This document shows positions 47,176 through 57,734 of a stretch of 64,000 bases of DNA, one piece after another. Position numbers and translations under genes: made by a program. The DNA is taken from assembly GCA_963921195.1 (NCBI GenBank), contig OY992536.1:94531007-94595006 (forward strand). Reading direction: 5' to 3'. The notes beneath the pieces were generated by a model. It made no database searches and was not told the DNA's origin. It saw only the letters and a program-made list of their open reading frames with translations. This DNA comes from Pegoplata infirma (taxonomy: Eukaryota > Arthropoda > Insecta > Diptera > Anthomyiidae). The first letter of the stretch is position 1, and every line of letters starts with the position of its first letter.

Positions 47176-48834
47176 TGCATTATTTTAGTAAAGCACAGTC
47201 TTTACAAATGGTTAATTTTTTTGGCGCCCAACGTGTAAATCGTTTTCAATAAGGTTTCTGAATTCAAGGTGTTGAGACCATCGACACAAGGTTGTTTTAT
47301 TGGCGCCCAATGTGGGGGATGAGGGGAAAATCGAAGCTGCTTCCTCGATTTACTTATTTTATTATTAACAAATTAATTTTTCCATTAAATTCACTCTTTT
47401 AATGTTGTATTAATGCTTTGAATGTCTTTACAAATGATTTTTTTGGCGCCTAACGTGGGGTGAACGTGTAGATATTTTTCAATAAGGTTTCTGACTTCAT
47501 GGAATAAATTTTGATATATATTGAGACCATCGACACAAAGTTGTTTTTTTGGCGCACAATGTGGGGTTGAGGGGAAAATCGAAGCTGCTTCCTCGATTAA
47601 CTTATCTTATTATTTACAAATTAATTTTTTCATTTAATTCACTCTTTTTTAATATTGTATTAATGCTTTGAATGTCTTTACAAATGGTTAATTTTTTTGG
47701 CGCCTAGCTTCGGGCGAAAGTGTAAATATTTTTCAATAAGGTTTCTGACTCGTAGCTGCTTCCGCGATTTACTTATTTTATTTTTTACAATTAATTTTAT
47801 TAAATTCACTCTTTTAATTTTGTATTAATGCTTTGAATGTTTAGGTTTTGGTATTTCTAAATTTCTAAATATTCGAATTACAATTTAAACAAAGAAACTT
47901 CTTAAATTATTTCAATAAGCTTTCTGACTTCAAGAAATAAAATTAAATCAATCTTTGGATATATACAGGATTCCTGCAGTAAATACTCGTAAAAAAATTA
48001 ACCAACAAGTGTTTAAATTAAAATTGGCGCCCAACATGGGGTCAGATGGAAAGATGCTCGTATTTATTTACAATTTAAATGTCAATTGTTATTAATTAAT
48101 TATATTTTTTAATTAATTAATCAACCAAGTTTTTTTATTTAAAACCAAATGGCGCCCAACACGGGGCCAGAGGAAGAAAATGAAACAGCTCAATTTTTAT
48201 CACATATTTTATTGTTAATTTTCATTAATAAATTTTGTGTTAAAGTTGCTCATTTAATTTACGTTAATATTAATGAAATCCAGCCTTTAGATATCTCAAC
48301 TACCTAAAAAAAAATTTTAATGAAGATTTTTTAATTTTTGGTATTGAACAATTTATTTTCTATACAAACAAGAAAAAATGCTAGACTATTTCAATTAATT
48401 TCTTGAAACCCACAAAAGGTACTGAAATAAATTTCTTACAATCATTTAGACTGAATGGGAAAGGTGCAACCTTTGGAACAATGTTGTTTTATTGGTGCCC
48501 ATCGTGGGGTAAATAAAAAAAATTCAGCTTTTACTTAATTTATGGAAAATTGTTTTTAATTCATTTCGCATTTTACTCAATGTTTTGATTTAGACTGAAT
48601 GGGAAAGGTGCAACCTTTGGAACGATGTTGTTTTATTGGCGCCCATTGTGGGACAAATCAAAAAATTCAGCTTTTACTTAATTTGTGGAAAATTGATTTT
48701 AATTCATTTCGCATTTTACTCAATGTTTTGATTTTGTTTAAAATTTTGCCTTAATGTCTTTTAAATACTTTTAGATTTTTAAAATTTCAGTTTTTGGCGC
48801 CCTATGAGGGGCATACAAAGTTTGAAAACATTTC

Positions 48835-49790
48835 CAAAAGGTTTTTTTATGTAAATGCGAATTAAAAAAATGAAAACTTTGGAAAAAGTTTCTTTTACTT
48901 TAGTCTTTATTGGGTTAAATAAAATATATATATTTTATTTTTTTAAATAAAATATAACAAACCAATATGCATGAATGTGAAATCAAATGCTTGTTTCCGT
49001 TTCCGCTGTGGTAGTACTTTTGCAATACATACATAACCCTACCAATATGTCTCTCTCCTCTTGTAAATCTGAATACATATATAAAAAATGTTTTTATCAC
49101 CCGATTAAGTATAAGGAAAAGTGGAAAATGGATTCCTGAGCAAAAAAAAAAAAACGAAATGTGTTAATGTTTAAACATATCATATGTTGTATATTTTATA
49201 ATCCACTTTTTTCTCTTCTGCAAACGTAAGAATCCCCTTTCATATTTCTTTTGTGGAAGGTTCAGGGCTTTTTTATGTAGGGTCTCCTGTTCATATGAGT
49301 TTGACAGGAAATTTTATTTCATCAAATGTTTGTTTGTTTCTTCTTTACATGATGTGGGTGTTTTTTTTTGTTTTCAGTGAGATGTGAAGGAAAGGGTCTT
49401 TCGAATGGTCAAGCGGAAATTTAATTCAATTTGTTGATTTCGAGCAGTTTTTATTTTCTTTTTATTTTATCAATTTTCAACATGTCTTGTCAGTTATTCT
49501 GTTATCATTTCAACCCATTTTCATTAGAGAGTTTTTACGTTGTAGTATTTCTTAAAATTCAATTTGTCATATCTCGTATTTTTCAAGATATGTAAATTTT
49601 AATCCCAAGACGGATAGGTTTTCACTTTGAGAGGTGAAACAAATAAGACAGGAACGTATTGCGAAACAACCAAAAAATGCTTTCACAGATTTTGAGAAAT
49701 TTTAAAACCTTTCAAGCACAGTATATGTGTAACGGATCGAAATATCAGTCGGGGTCCCCATAAAGTTATATCTATTATTAATACATGATA
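48835..49790. other. no gene recognised
   Basis: AT-rich with T runs. The minus-strand frame 48915-49100 has no recognisable features. Confidence 0.5.
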
Positions 49791-49796
49791 GATTCT

Positions 49797-50158
49797 AAAA
49801 CATTCTATGAAAGACTCAGACTCTGAACCATTTTTCGTATAGAAAAGTTCTCATTTTTCGTATAGAGTATTTCTCAGATTCTGAGACATTTTTCGTATAT
49901 AAATTCCTAAATTCTGCGGCATTTTTCTTATAGGAAAACTCTCAGACTTTGAGACATTTTTCGTACAGAAAAATTCTCAGATTTTTCGTATAGAAAAATT
50001 CTCCTATTATGGGACAATTTTCTTATAGAACAATTCTCCCAACCTGTGACATTTTTCGTATAGAAAAAATTTGCAGATTCAGAACTTTTTAGATTCTGGG
50101 ACATTTTTCGTAAAGAAAAATGAGACACTTTTTATGTAGAAAAATTCTCAGATTTTCA
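49797..50158. repeat. GTCTCAG bipalindromic satellite, inverted block
   Basis: About ten units read AGATTCTGAGACATTTTTCG then TATAGAAAAATTCTC, which is the reverse complement of the array at 28.76-30.03 kb. A run of A and the words TGGCGATCCGTGACA follow at 50179; the same 15-mer is found at 54758. Confidence 0.85.
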
Positions 50159-50279
50159 AAATTAAAAAAAAAAAAAAAATGGCGATCCGTGACATGACAA
50201 AAATTTTTTTAATTTAAAAATGTGTTTTATCTTAAATCCTTTATATGGATTTAGGTTAGTCGTCACAAATTTTTATTAA

Positions 50280-50345
50280 TTTAATAAAAAATTATCGTCT
50301 GTTCCGAGAATCGAACTCAAACACTCATGATTGCTAATGTAGAGC
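50280..50345 (-). mobile_element. decayed tRNA-like (SINE) head
   Basis: On the minus strand: GAGCTCTACATTAGCAATCA then GAGTTCGATTCTCGGAACAG, a plausible T arm with B-box-like GTTCGATTC. No A box, tail or target duplication could be identified. Confidence 0.35.
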
Positions 50346-50744
50346 TCAACAAAACTTCAAATATTTCAAACTCAATGATTTTGCCATTGATCCCTACCTT
50401 ATATTCAGTTCTACGAACCATCTCCAAAAAAAAAAAAAATATTTCTTCAAACAACGCTTTCACTCGAACACGTCCCTGTTTACTTTACAGCTGGCAAATG
50501 CATGCATGAAGGTTCATTTCATGCATACGCTCATATAAACTTGATTACCCTTAGGTTTTAAGTTTAAGTCTATATGTTAACATGGAAATATATTTCATAT
50601 TTCATATGTATATTTATACATATTTGAACATGTACAGATTTCAATTGGCTTGGTATAGCGTCACCTGAAATACAAAAGGGCGTGATTAACAAAAACTGCA
50701 AAATTTCTTTGTTTAAATTCTGATTAATTTTTTATTAAAAAATA

Positions 50745-51290
50745 AAAATGGTTTTGAATTGAGAAAAGTGTGAAAGAAAAATTTAATTGTTTTATTCGAC
50801 CTTTAAAATATTATATTTAGAGTAGGTTTATTTTAGCTCGAGGTTATTTTTTTTCTTTATTAATTAAAACTTTAATATTCTCAAGGAATAATTTTCAAGA
50901 AAATTATTTTTCTGTTTTAAATTTATTTATGTTGGTCGCTTTTGCAAGATTTAATCGACACGTGTTTCGGAATTTATCAGATTTCATTGTCAAGATTAGA
51001 TTATTAGATTAGATTATTTTGATTATTAACAATTTGTCATTAAAATTCCTTTGCTTCTTTTATAGGGTTTTTATATTTACTAACTAATCTTGACAATGGA
51101 ATCTGACAAATTCCGAAATATGATTCGATTAAGTCTGAGCAAAAATGATTAACATAAATAAATTTCAAGCTGAATAATAATTTTCTTGAAAATAATTCTA
51201 TCAGAATATCATAGTTTTAATTAGTAAAGGAAATAATGACCTCGAGCTAGAATAAACCTACTCAAAAATAATTTCTTTGTTTATTTTATT
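50745..51290. mobile_element. foldback element, family Y, complete
   Basis: The left arm runs from about 50785 (GTTTTATTCGACCTTTAAAA) through AGCTCGAGG, TTTTCAAGAAAATTATTTTT and ATTTATCAGATTTCATTGTC to about 50995. The right arm repeats this inverted from about 51080 (TCTTGACAATGGAATCTGAC) to CCTCGAGCTAGAATAAACC and TACTCAAAAATAAT at about 51285. Arms are about 200 bp and diverged. No coding sequence in the loop. Confidence 0.8.
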
Positions 51291-51294
51291 ATAA

Positions 51295-51825
51295 AGTTTT
51301 CGTTTTTTTTTTTACCAGAACTTAAAGTTTTATGCTCTTGATTTGTAGTTAGTTACGTCCTTTTGCATTTCAGTTGACGTTATATAAATTTCCTTTATAT
51401 TATTTGTTAAATTGTAGTTGTTGTATTCATGCTTAAAACCAACAACTCAACTTTTTCGGTTATGAATTTTCGCATTTTTTTTTGTAAATTTTTCCATCAT
51501 GAATATTTGCATTTCATCGTGAATAAGAGTGGGTGCCAAATGTGATGAGTTTAAAAATCATCATCATCCATCCCGTCCAAATGACTGACCAACCCATCAT
51601 ATATGAAGAAGGCTTATGATATTTTAATTGTGTTTATTTAATGTTGTTACACCGGGTATATAAATTCTATTAACTCAAAAATTCTTGATATTTAAACAAA
51701 CTGAAAAAAAAGAGATGAACTTTGTATGTGCCAAATGGAGTTTATACGATTAACCCTCTGTTTTCGGTAGATTTTAAGATTGTGTTAAGGCAAACCCAAT
51801 AGTTTCTTTAAATTTTAGAAATTTA
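51295..51825. other. no gene recognised
   Basis: AT-rich DNA of moderate complexity between two foldback elements. Nothing assigned. Confidence 0.5.
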
Positions 51826-51832
51826 TATAAGT

Positions 51833-52205
51833 TTGTTGTTATTCGTCCATTTTATTAATATAAGTAATAACAAATAATTAAACTCGAGGTCGTTATTTTA
51901 TTTAAAAATCTTTTTTTATATCATTTCTCCAATAGTTCGTTATTCATTGAATGACATCATCAGGGACAATAAAACAAATTCTTATAAGCTAGTGCGTTGC
52001 TGCTTTCATCGTCATAATTGTACTCAAGTTAGTACTATTATGACGACGATAGCAGCAACGCACTAGCTTATAAGAATTTTTATACTGTCCCTGAGGATGT
52101 TATTCACTGAATAACGAAATACATATTGGAGAAATAATATAAAGAAAATTTTTAAATAAAAAAAAGACCTAGAGCTTGAGTATTTATTACTTATTTTAGA
52201 AATTT
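51833..52205. mobile_element. foldback element, family X, complete
   Basis: Left arm: GTTATTCGTCCATTTTATTA, CTCGAGGTCG, CAATAGTTCGTTATTCATTG, CATCATCAGGGACA, TTCTTATAAGCTAGTGCGTT, GACGATG-like centre. Right arm from about 52037 repeats these inverted (AACGCACTAGCTTATAAGAA, CTGTCCCTGAGGATG, AGACCTAGAGCTTGAG). Only a few bases separate the arms near 52030. Family relatives lie at 12.2, 12.4, 59.3 and 61.6 kb. Confidence 0.85.
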
Positions 52206-52209
52206 TTAA

Positions 52210-52740
52210 AGTTGAGTTTCTGAATCTGTCAATCTGAAACATGTGACAATCCTAAAAAAATTAAAATTGAGCAAAACAATATTTAATTAATACTACGCAG
52301 TTTTTAATTAAATCAACAATTTTTTTAATTGAATCAATTAAAATAGATCAAATTTAATTAATTTCCATTTTTCCTTAACTTCTTAATTGAAATTAGACTT
52401 TACACTGTGTTTTTTCGAGATTTTTATCAACAAATTGTGGTATTTGTGCCGTAATTCTCTAGAGTGTTAATTCTTACTCCTGTTATTTAGTTTTTTCCAT
52501 TATTTCCACAAATTGTGAATATTTTTTTTGAGATTTTATTTGCCAAAAAAAAAATTTCAATTATATATATACAACATTTTAAGCTGTTCAACACATCACA
52601 CCATCAACCACCACATTCATTTCAATCATTCAAGTTTATTTATTTGTAATTAATTTTAATTTAATTTGTTTTTAACATTTTTATAACACATATTTAGCAG
52701 ACATTAAAAATTAAAATTATTTTAGTTGTTTAATGGAAAA
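52210..52740. other. no gene recognised
   Basis: AT-rich stretch with ATTAATTTAATT-type words; nothing assignable. Confidence 0.5.
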
Positions 52741-52764
52741 TTTTAAATGGTTCTAATAATTTTA

Positions 52765-53170
52765 TTTAAATATTTTGAGTAGGTTCATTCTAGCTCGAGG
52801 TCATTATTTCCTTTACTTATTAAAACTATGATATTTTCATAGAATAATTATCAAGAAAATTATTTTTCTGTTTTAAATCTTTTTATAATGGTAATTTTTG
52901 AGAGACTTAGTCGACAAGTGTTTCGAAATTTGTCAGATTCCATTTATTCATTATATTTGCTAACTAATCTTGACAATGGAATCTGACAAATTCCGAAACA
53001 CATGTCCACTAAATCTGGCAAAACTGATCAGCATAAATAAATTTTATACAGCAAAAAAATTGTTCTTGAAAATTATTCTATGAGAATATCATAGTTTTAA
53101 TTAGTAAATAATGACCTCGAGCTAGATTAAACCTACTTTAAATATAATATTTTAAAGATGGAATAAAACA
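52765..53170. mobile_element. foldback element, family Y, second complete copy
   Basis: Left arm from TATTTTGAGTAGGTTCATTC through CTCGAGGTCATTATTTCC and AATTTGTCAGATTCCATT. Right arm from TCTTGACAATGGAATCTGAC back to ATGACCTCGAGCTAGATTAA and AATATAATATTTTAAAGATG at about 53160. Same structure and junction words as the copy at 50.8 kb. Confidence 0.8.
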
Positions 53171-53295
53171 ATTTTTATTTTTTAATAAAAATTTTTATAA
53201 AGTTGTTTCTAACAATTTTATTTTGATATTTATTTTGAAAAACGTTTACAAAATCTTAATAATTTAAAAAAAATTTTAAATTTTTTTCAAAAATT

Positions 53296-53335
53296 CTAAT
53301 TTTTTCTTTCTCTTTTCTTCTCTTTACAGGTAGGT
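53296..53335 (+). promoter_or_regulatory. candidate recursive (ratchet) splice site 2
   Basis: CTAAT branch-point-like word (53296-53300), 26 bases of almost pure pyrimidine ending CTTTACAG (AG at 53328-53329), followed at once by GTAGGT (53330-53335). The branch-to-AG distance of about 29 nt is normal. The 5' splice part is one base off GTAAGT. Same strand and same architecture as the site at 9647; no exon-like sequence follows. Confidence 0.6.
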
Positions 53336-53496
53336 GACAATGTATGTGGATTAGTGTATTATAATTTTATAAAAGCTATGTTGGTGAAGTATAAATATGA
53401 GATTTTAATTTAGATAGGGTGATTCTGAAATATTAATTAGCAAAAGCTAAGATAAAATACCTTTAATTTTGTACTTTTGTCCAAAACCTTATAACA

Positions 53497-54732
53497 CAGG
53501 GATGGAAAAGTTAGTACTTTAGTACTTTTTTCAGTACTTTCCACTCTCAAAAATACCGTAGTACCCCCGCGACTGATTTAGTACCTTTTCTATACCAGTC
53601 GATTTCATACATTTTTCAACCAAAACTAAAAAAAAAAAATCCGAAAATCGACCGATTTTCATTGGAAAAATGTTTCAAAAGCTTCATATAAATGATATTT
53701 TTGATTTTAACCAACCTTTATTGAAGTTTTCTCTAAAAAAATAAATAAATGAATAAGGATATCCTTAATTTAAGAACTTTTCTATTGAATTATGCCTAGT
53801 TTCTTCTTATTCGTCGCAGACGAACGGAGTTTGTCGTACAGAAACCGGACTTTAATTATACCCTGCACCACTCTGTGATTCAGGGTATAATGAGTTTGTG
53901 CTGTTATTTGTAACTACCCGAAATATTGGTCCTAGATCTACCTTCAAGTATACCGATCGACTCAGAATTACTTTTTGAGTCGATTTAGCGATGTCCGTCC
54001 GTCCGTCTGTCCATCTATCGGTTTAAGCACGATACAGGTCGCAATTTTCAATCAATTGACTTGGAATTTGAAACCTAAGGACGAAGCCTATTGAAATTGG
54101 AGAAAATCGGTCCATGTTAAAACCTAGCCCCCATACAAACGCCCCCTTTGGATTAGGCTTAAATGACTCTAATAACCGTATTATAATAGATATCGCTTTG
54201 AAATTTAACAGGTAATCAAATTTTGTTTGCATGAATCATCATTCTAAATTTCAAAGGTCAGTCCTTCTGGTAGACCCCATACAAACCACCCTCCCGATAT
54301 TCACATAATTCCCTCAAAACTCATGAAAATGTAAATATTTGATAAAAATTTTATTTTAAGGTGTTAAGTGTGTACTTTAGTAACCTAATCAAATCGGAAT
54401 ATAATTGAACCATTTTTGGACTTAGTCCCCCATAAAAAAATTTCGACCGATATTCAGTTAAATCGGTCTATTGGAAAAAATAAAACAATTCCACAAAAAT
54501 TTGATCTGTGTGTGTTTTCTACACTTAATAAAGATCTAACAAAAGGCAGATCCAATCGGTCCATGTTTGGACTTGGGACCCATTTTCCGGAAAACACTGG
54601 TGTAGGGTACCATATGGTCGGTCTTGACCGACAATAACTTTCTTACTTGTTTTTTTAGTACCGTCGAGGGCGAAAAAGTACTTTTTTGGTTGAGCTCCAG
54701 TACCATTTCAAAATTCCGATTTTCCATCCCTG
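53497..54732. mobile_element. non-autonomous hAT transposon with 8-bp duplication
   Basis: Terminal inverted repeats CAGGGATGGAAAA at 53497 and TTTTCCATCCCTG ending at 54732, flanked by TTATAACA at 53489-53496 and 54733-54740. An 8-bp target duplication with CAGGG-type ends is characteristic of the hAT superfamily. Subterminal GTACTTT/AGTACT words repeat inside both ends. Of its 1236 bp, about 800 are a later insertion (53856-54655), so the hAT core is about 430 bp and has no transposase. Confidence 0.9.
53856..54655 (+). mobile_element. Helitron/mini-me-like element, subfamily 2, copy 2 (nested)
   Basis: Starts TATACCCTGCACCACTCTGT, carries GTCCGTCCGTCCGTCTGTCC near 53994-54012, and ends with GTCGGTCTTGACCGAC (54617-54632) and AATAACTTTCTTACTTGTT. 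It lies inside the hAT element at 53497 and is therefore younger. Homologous over its length to 45985-46801 and 60563-61370. Confidence 0.85.
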
Positions 54733-54744
54733 TTATAACATAAT

Positions 54745-55278
54745 TAAAATTGTTGATGGCGATCCGTGACAGGATCCGTACTGGAACTTGTAGATGATGT
54801 ACTATTAGAGCCATTTTTTTTAATTTTTTATTTTCCCAGTGTCTGAGCAATTTTTTATTCTAATAGACCTTAAAATTATGTGGTAAAAATTTAAGACCAG
54901 TAGAATTAAATTAACCCGTGGCGACAGTGATTTGGGTCTTTTAAAATTTATTTTGGAGCGCTAAACATATTTTTCGAAAAACACTGGTGTAGGGTAGTAA
55001 AGGTCGGTCTTGACCGACTATAATTTTCTTATCTGTTTTTAAATTGTTAATTTTAATGTACTTTTTTTGTTATGATCATTATTTTTGGGTTGTTAAATTT
55101 ATTGTTTCTTCCAAGAATCTATTGTTAAGAAGATCATAAATTTCTTTAAAACAAATTAGAATTGTTATTTTATTATTTTAAAACATAAAATCTAAGCAAG
55201 TTTAAGTTTTTAAATAAGATTCATTATTTTTTAAGGGGATAGTGTTCTAACTAAAGCTAACAAATTTCATAATGATTG
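54745..55278. other. AT-rich DNA with one element end
   Basis: An isolated right end of the subfamily-2 element lies at 54964-55038 (AAAACACTGGTGTAGGGTAG, GGTCGGTCTTGACCGACTAT, TTCTTATCTG). The rest is AT-rich and unassigned. Confidence 0.6.
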
Positions 55279-55286
55279 ATTTTAAC

Positions 55287-57725
55287 CAGTGTTGGCTACC
55301 GTTACCCTTTTAATACCGTTACCGATTAAAAACCCTTTAATATTGACAACCGTTACCGTTACCAATACCGAAATAAAAAACTTTAAATACCGTTACCGAT
55401 AAAAAACCATTACCTTTATTCGGATTTTTACCGGTATTATAACGGTGTTGTTTCGGTTGTCTGAATATTACTAATTTTAGATTTTTTGCAGATAAAAAAC
55501 AAAGTAAAATATTTTGAATGTACCTAAAATAAAACAAAAAAATGTTGTTCATTGCAAATCGTATTGTTATTTGGTCAAAAACAATGAGGAAATCGGTCCA
55601 ACCAATGCACAGAGGGCCAGAATGATCCAATTCCGGCCAAAAGTCTTTATCGTTGTTGGATACGCCTGAAAATTTGCTTTTAGGGGAATTCGAGGTCGCT
55701 GATTTCAAAATTTAGCTAAAAACTAAAAAAAAATCAAAATGGCGGATCCAATATGGCGGACAATTTTTTTTTAAAAATTGTCCGATTGGACTCAAATTTG
55801 GTTTATGCGGGTCTTGGAGTTACTGAATAAGAATTGTTACTCCGAATTTTGAAAAACAAAATGGCGGACTAAATATGCTTCTTAAAGTTTAAAGAATGAC
55901 CCATCTCCGGACAAAAGTCTTTATCGTTGTTGGATTCGGCAGAAAATGTGCTTCTAGAGTATTTCGGGACGATGATTTCAAAATTTAACTTAAAAACTAA
56001 AAAAATCAAAATGGCGAATCCAATATGGCGGACAATTTTTTTTTAATAATTGGCCGATTTAACTCAAATATTGTTTTAAGGGGGTCTTGGAATTACTGAA
56101 TCTGATTTACTGGCGTGAATTTTAAAAAACAAAATGGCGGACTAAATATGCTTATTAAAGTTTGTTACAAGTAATTAAAAAACAGTTATATTCCTTTTCT
56201 TTGTTGAAGCTAGCTGAAAGTGTGGCCTAGTAAATTTCCGGGCCTGTTATCTTAAAATCGAACTGATAAAACTCAATATGGCGGAAACAGTATGGCGGCT
56301 AGATTTTTTAACTTTGTCTGATCTAACTAAAAATTAGTTTTAAGAGTATTAAGAGTGTCTGAAGTTAAATCTACGCACAAAAATTTTATATATATTTTTT
56401 TTTTATTTTTGATATAAATATGGAAATGGTGTAAATGACTTACTTAGTTTCAGAAAAGCTTTTGGAAATGGTGACGACAAATTATTCACTTTTTTTCTAT
56501 ATTTTGGAAATTCAATAAAAAATCTTTGAATTTAATTGGAAATGGTGTAACTGATATTTTCCATAATTCTACAAAAAAACTAGAAATGTAGATAATATTT
56601 TTTCCTACACTTAAGGCACTCTCTGACGATAAAAAACTATTCAAGCCGTAAAACATTATTTTGGGTTAAATTATTTTTTTAAAAACAAATCTCGGACCAC
56701 TGCATATATAGCTGTAATTTCGCCATTTATCATTTCGAGCAAGTTTGGGCAACTTTTTTCGAAAGATATGGATCCACTCTATATCAAAAAAAATGTAGAG
56801 CGATTGTATCGAACTGAGGATCGCTGAGGATTTTTTCGGCGCGAGGTAAATAGCTAAAAAATTATGACTTTTTCCACAAAAAACGCGAATTACTGCCAGG
56901 AAATTAAGTTATATTTGTCTATGTTATTTTCGTTACAAATGCTTATATATAAAGTTGAACCACTCAAACAAAAAGTTAAACATTAGCATTAGAAGTTTGA
57001 AAAAAAAAATTAAAAAAGTATCTCAACTTTTACAAATTTTTTAACAACTTTTTTAACTTTGAGGACCTGGCGGTTGGCGGTGTCATCCACGCGGTCTCTG
57101 GAGTAAAATACACATGAGAAAAACTGTCTCGAAAAATCAGTAAAACATCTTTGAATTAGTTTGAATTAGAAAACTTTTACCAGATTTTTCTGCTAAAATG
57201 AATACTTTAACTAAATATTAAGTATAAAAAAATAAAAGAAATTTTTCGGTATTTTTGCAGACTCTGTTTGCTGATTTAAAAAAAAATTTCTAGAGACTCT
57301 ACCTTAACTGGCTCAAAATGCGGATTTTTTGCGTGGCTCAAAATGCAGATTGGACAGAGATAAGTATTTCATAAACACGTTAAAAATCAAAATTTTTTTT
57401 GTTGAATTACAATATTGCGTGAATATTTTAATTCAATTCTGAGTTTTTTAATAAAACAAAATACTACTATGTAACTTTGTGTTAAAAATGCACTAAATTT
57501 ACCTTTTTTCGGAATTTTTACGTGTTTTAAACAAATTTGTGACTTTTTAACATTTTTGTTAAATTTTATTCATAATACCGGTACGTACCGGTATCGATGT
57601 TTCGGTAACGGTTTGTCGTTACCGAAATAATCGAAAATACCGTTACCTTTACCGTTACCGATATAAAAAATATGTAATACCAATACCGTTACCAATACCG
57701 TTATTCGTTTCGGTAGCCAACCCTG
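55287..57725. mobile_element. 2.4-kb non-autonomous hAT-like transposon
   Basis: Ends CAGTGTTGGCTACCG and CGGTAGCCAACCCTG (one or two mismatches as inverted repeats), flanked by ATTTTAAC at 55279-55286 and 57726-57733, an 8-bp duplication typical of hAT. Both subterminal regions are built of TACCGTTACCG words in opposite orientation (55295-55440, 57575-57715). The interior holds a duplicated block of about 280 bp (GTCTTTATCGTTGTTGGAT at 55640 and 55924; AAAATGGCGGATCCAATATG and AAAATGGCGAATCCAATATG) with recurring ATGGCGGA words. No transposase can be read; the minus-strand frame 55337-55708 is not convincing. Confidence 0.9.
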
Positions 57726-57734
57726 ATTTTAACA

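Larger units (their letters stand above)
44935..48830. repeat. tRNA-Lys-motif array 3
   Basis: About fourteen motifs, all in + orientation: perfect TGGCGCCCAACGTGGGGC at 44951-44968 and 45423-45440, and diverged copies near 45754, 45889, 47221, 47302, 47444, 47549, 47698, 48025, 48150, 48495, 48637 and 48796. The motif is usually preceded by GTTGTTTTAT or a T run, and units share AAATTATTTCAATTAGCTTT and CTGACTTCAAGGAATAAA, unlike arrays 1 and 2. Spacing is irregular (about 80-470 bp). Interrupted by the elements at 45985 and 46986. Confidence 0.85.

Noticed and set aside
55337..55708. 123-residue minus-strand frame inside the second hAT element, possible transposase fragment
   Set aside because: It overlaps the TACCGTTACCG subterminal repeats; no recognisable hAT catalytic or dimerisation motif.
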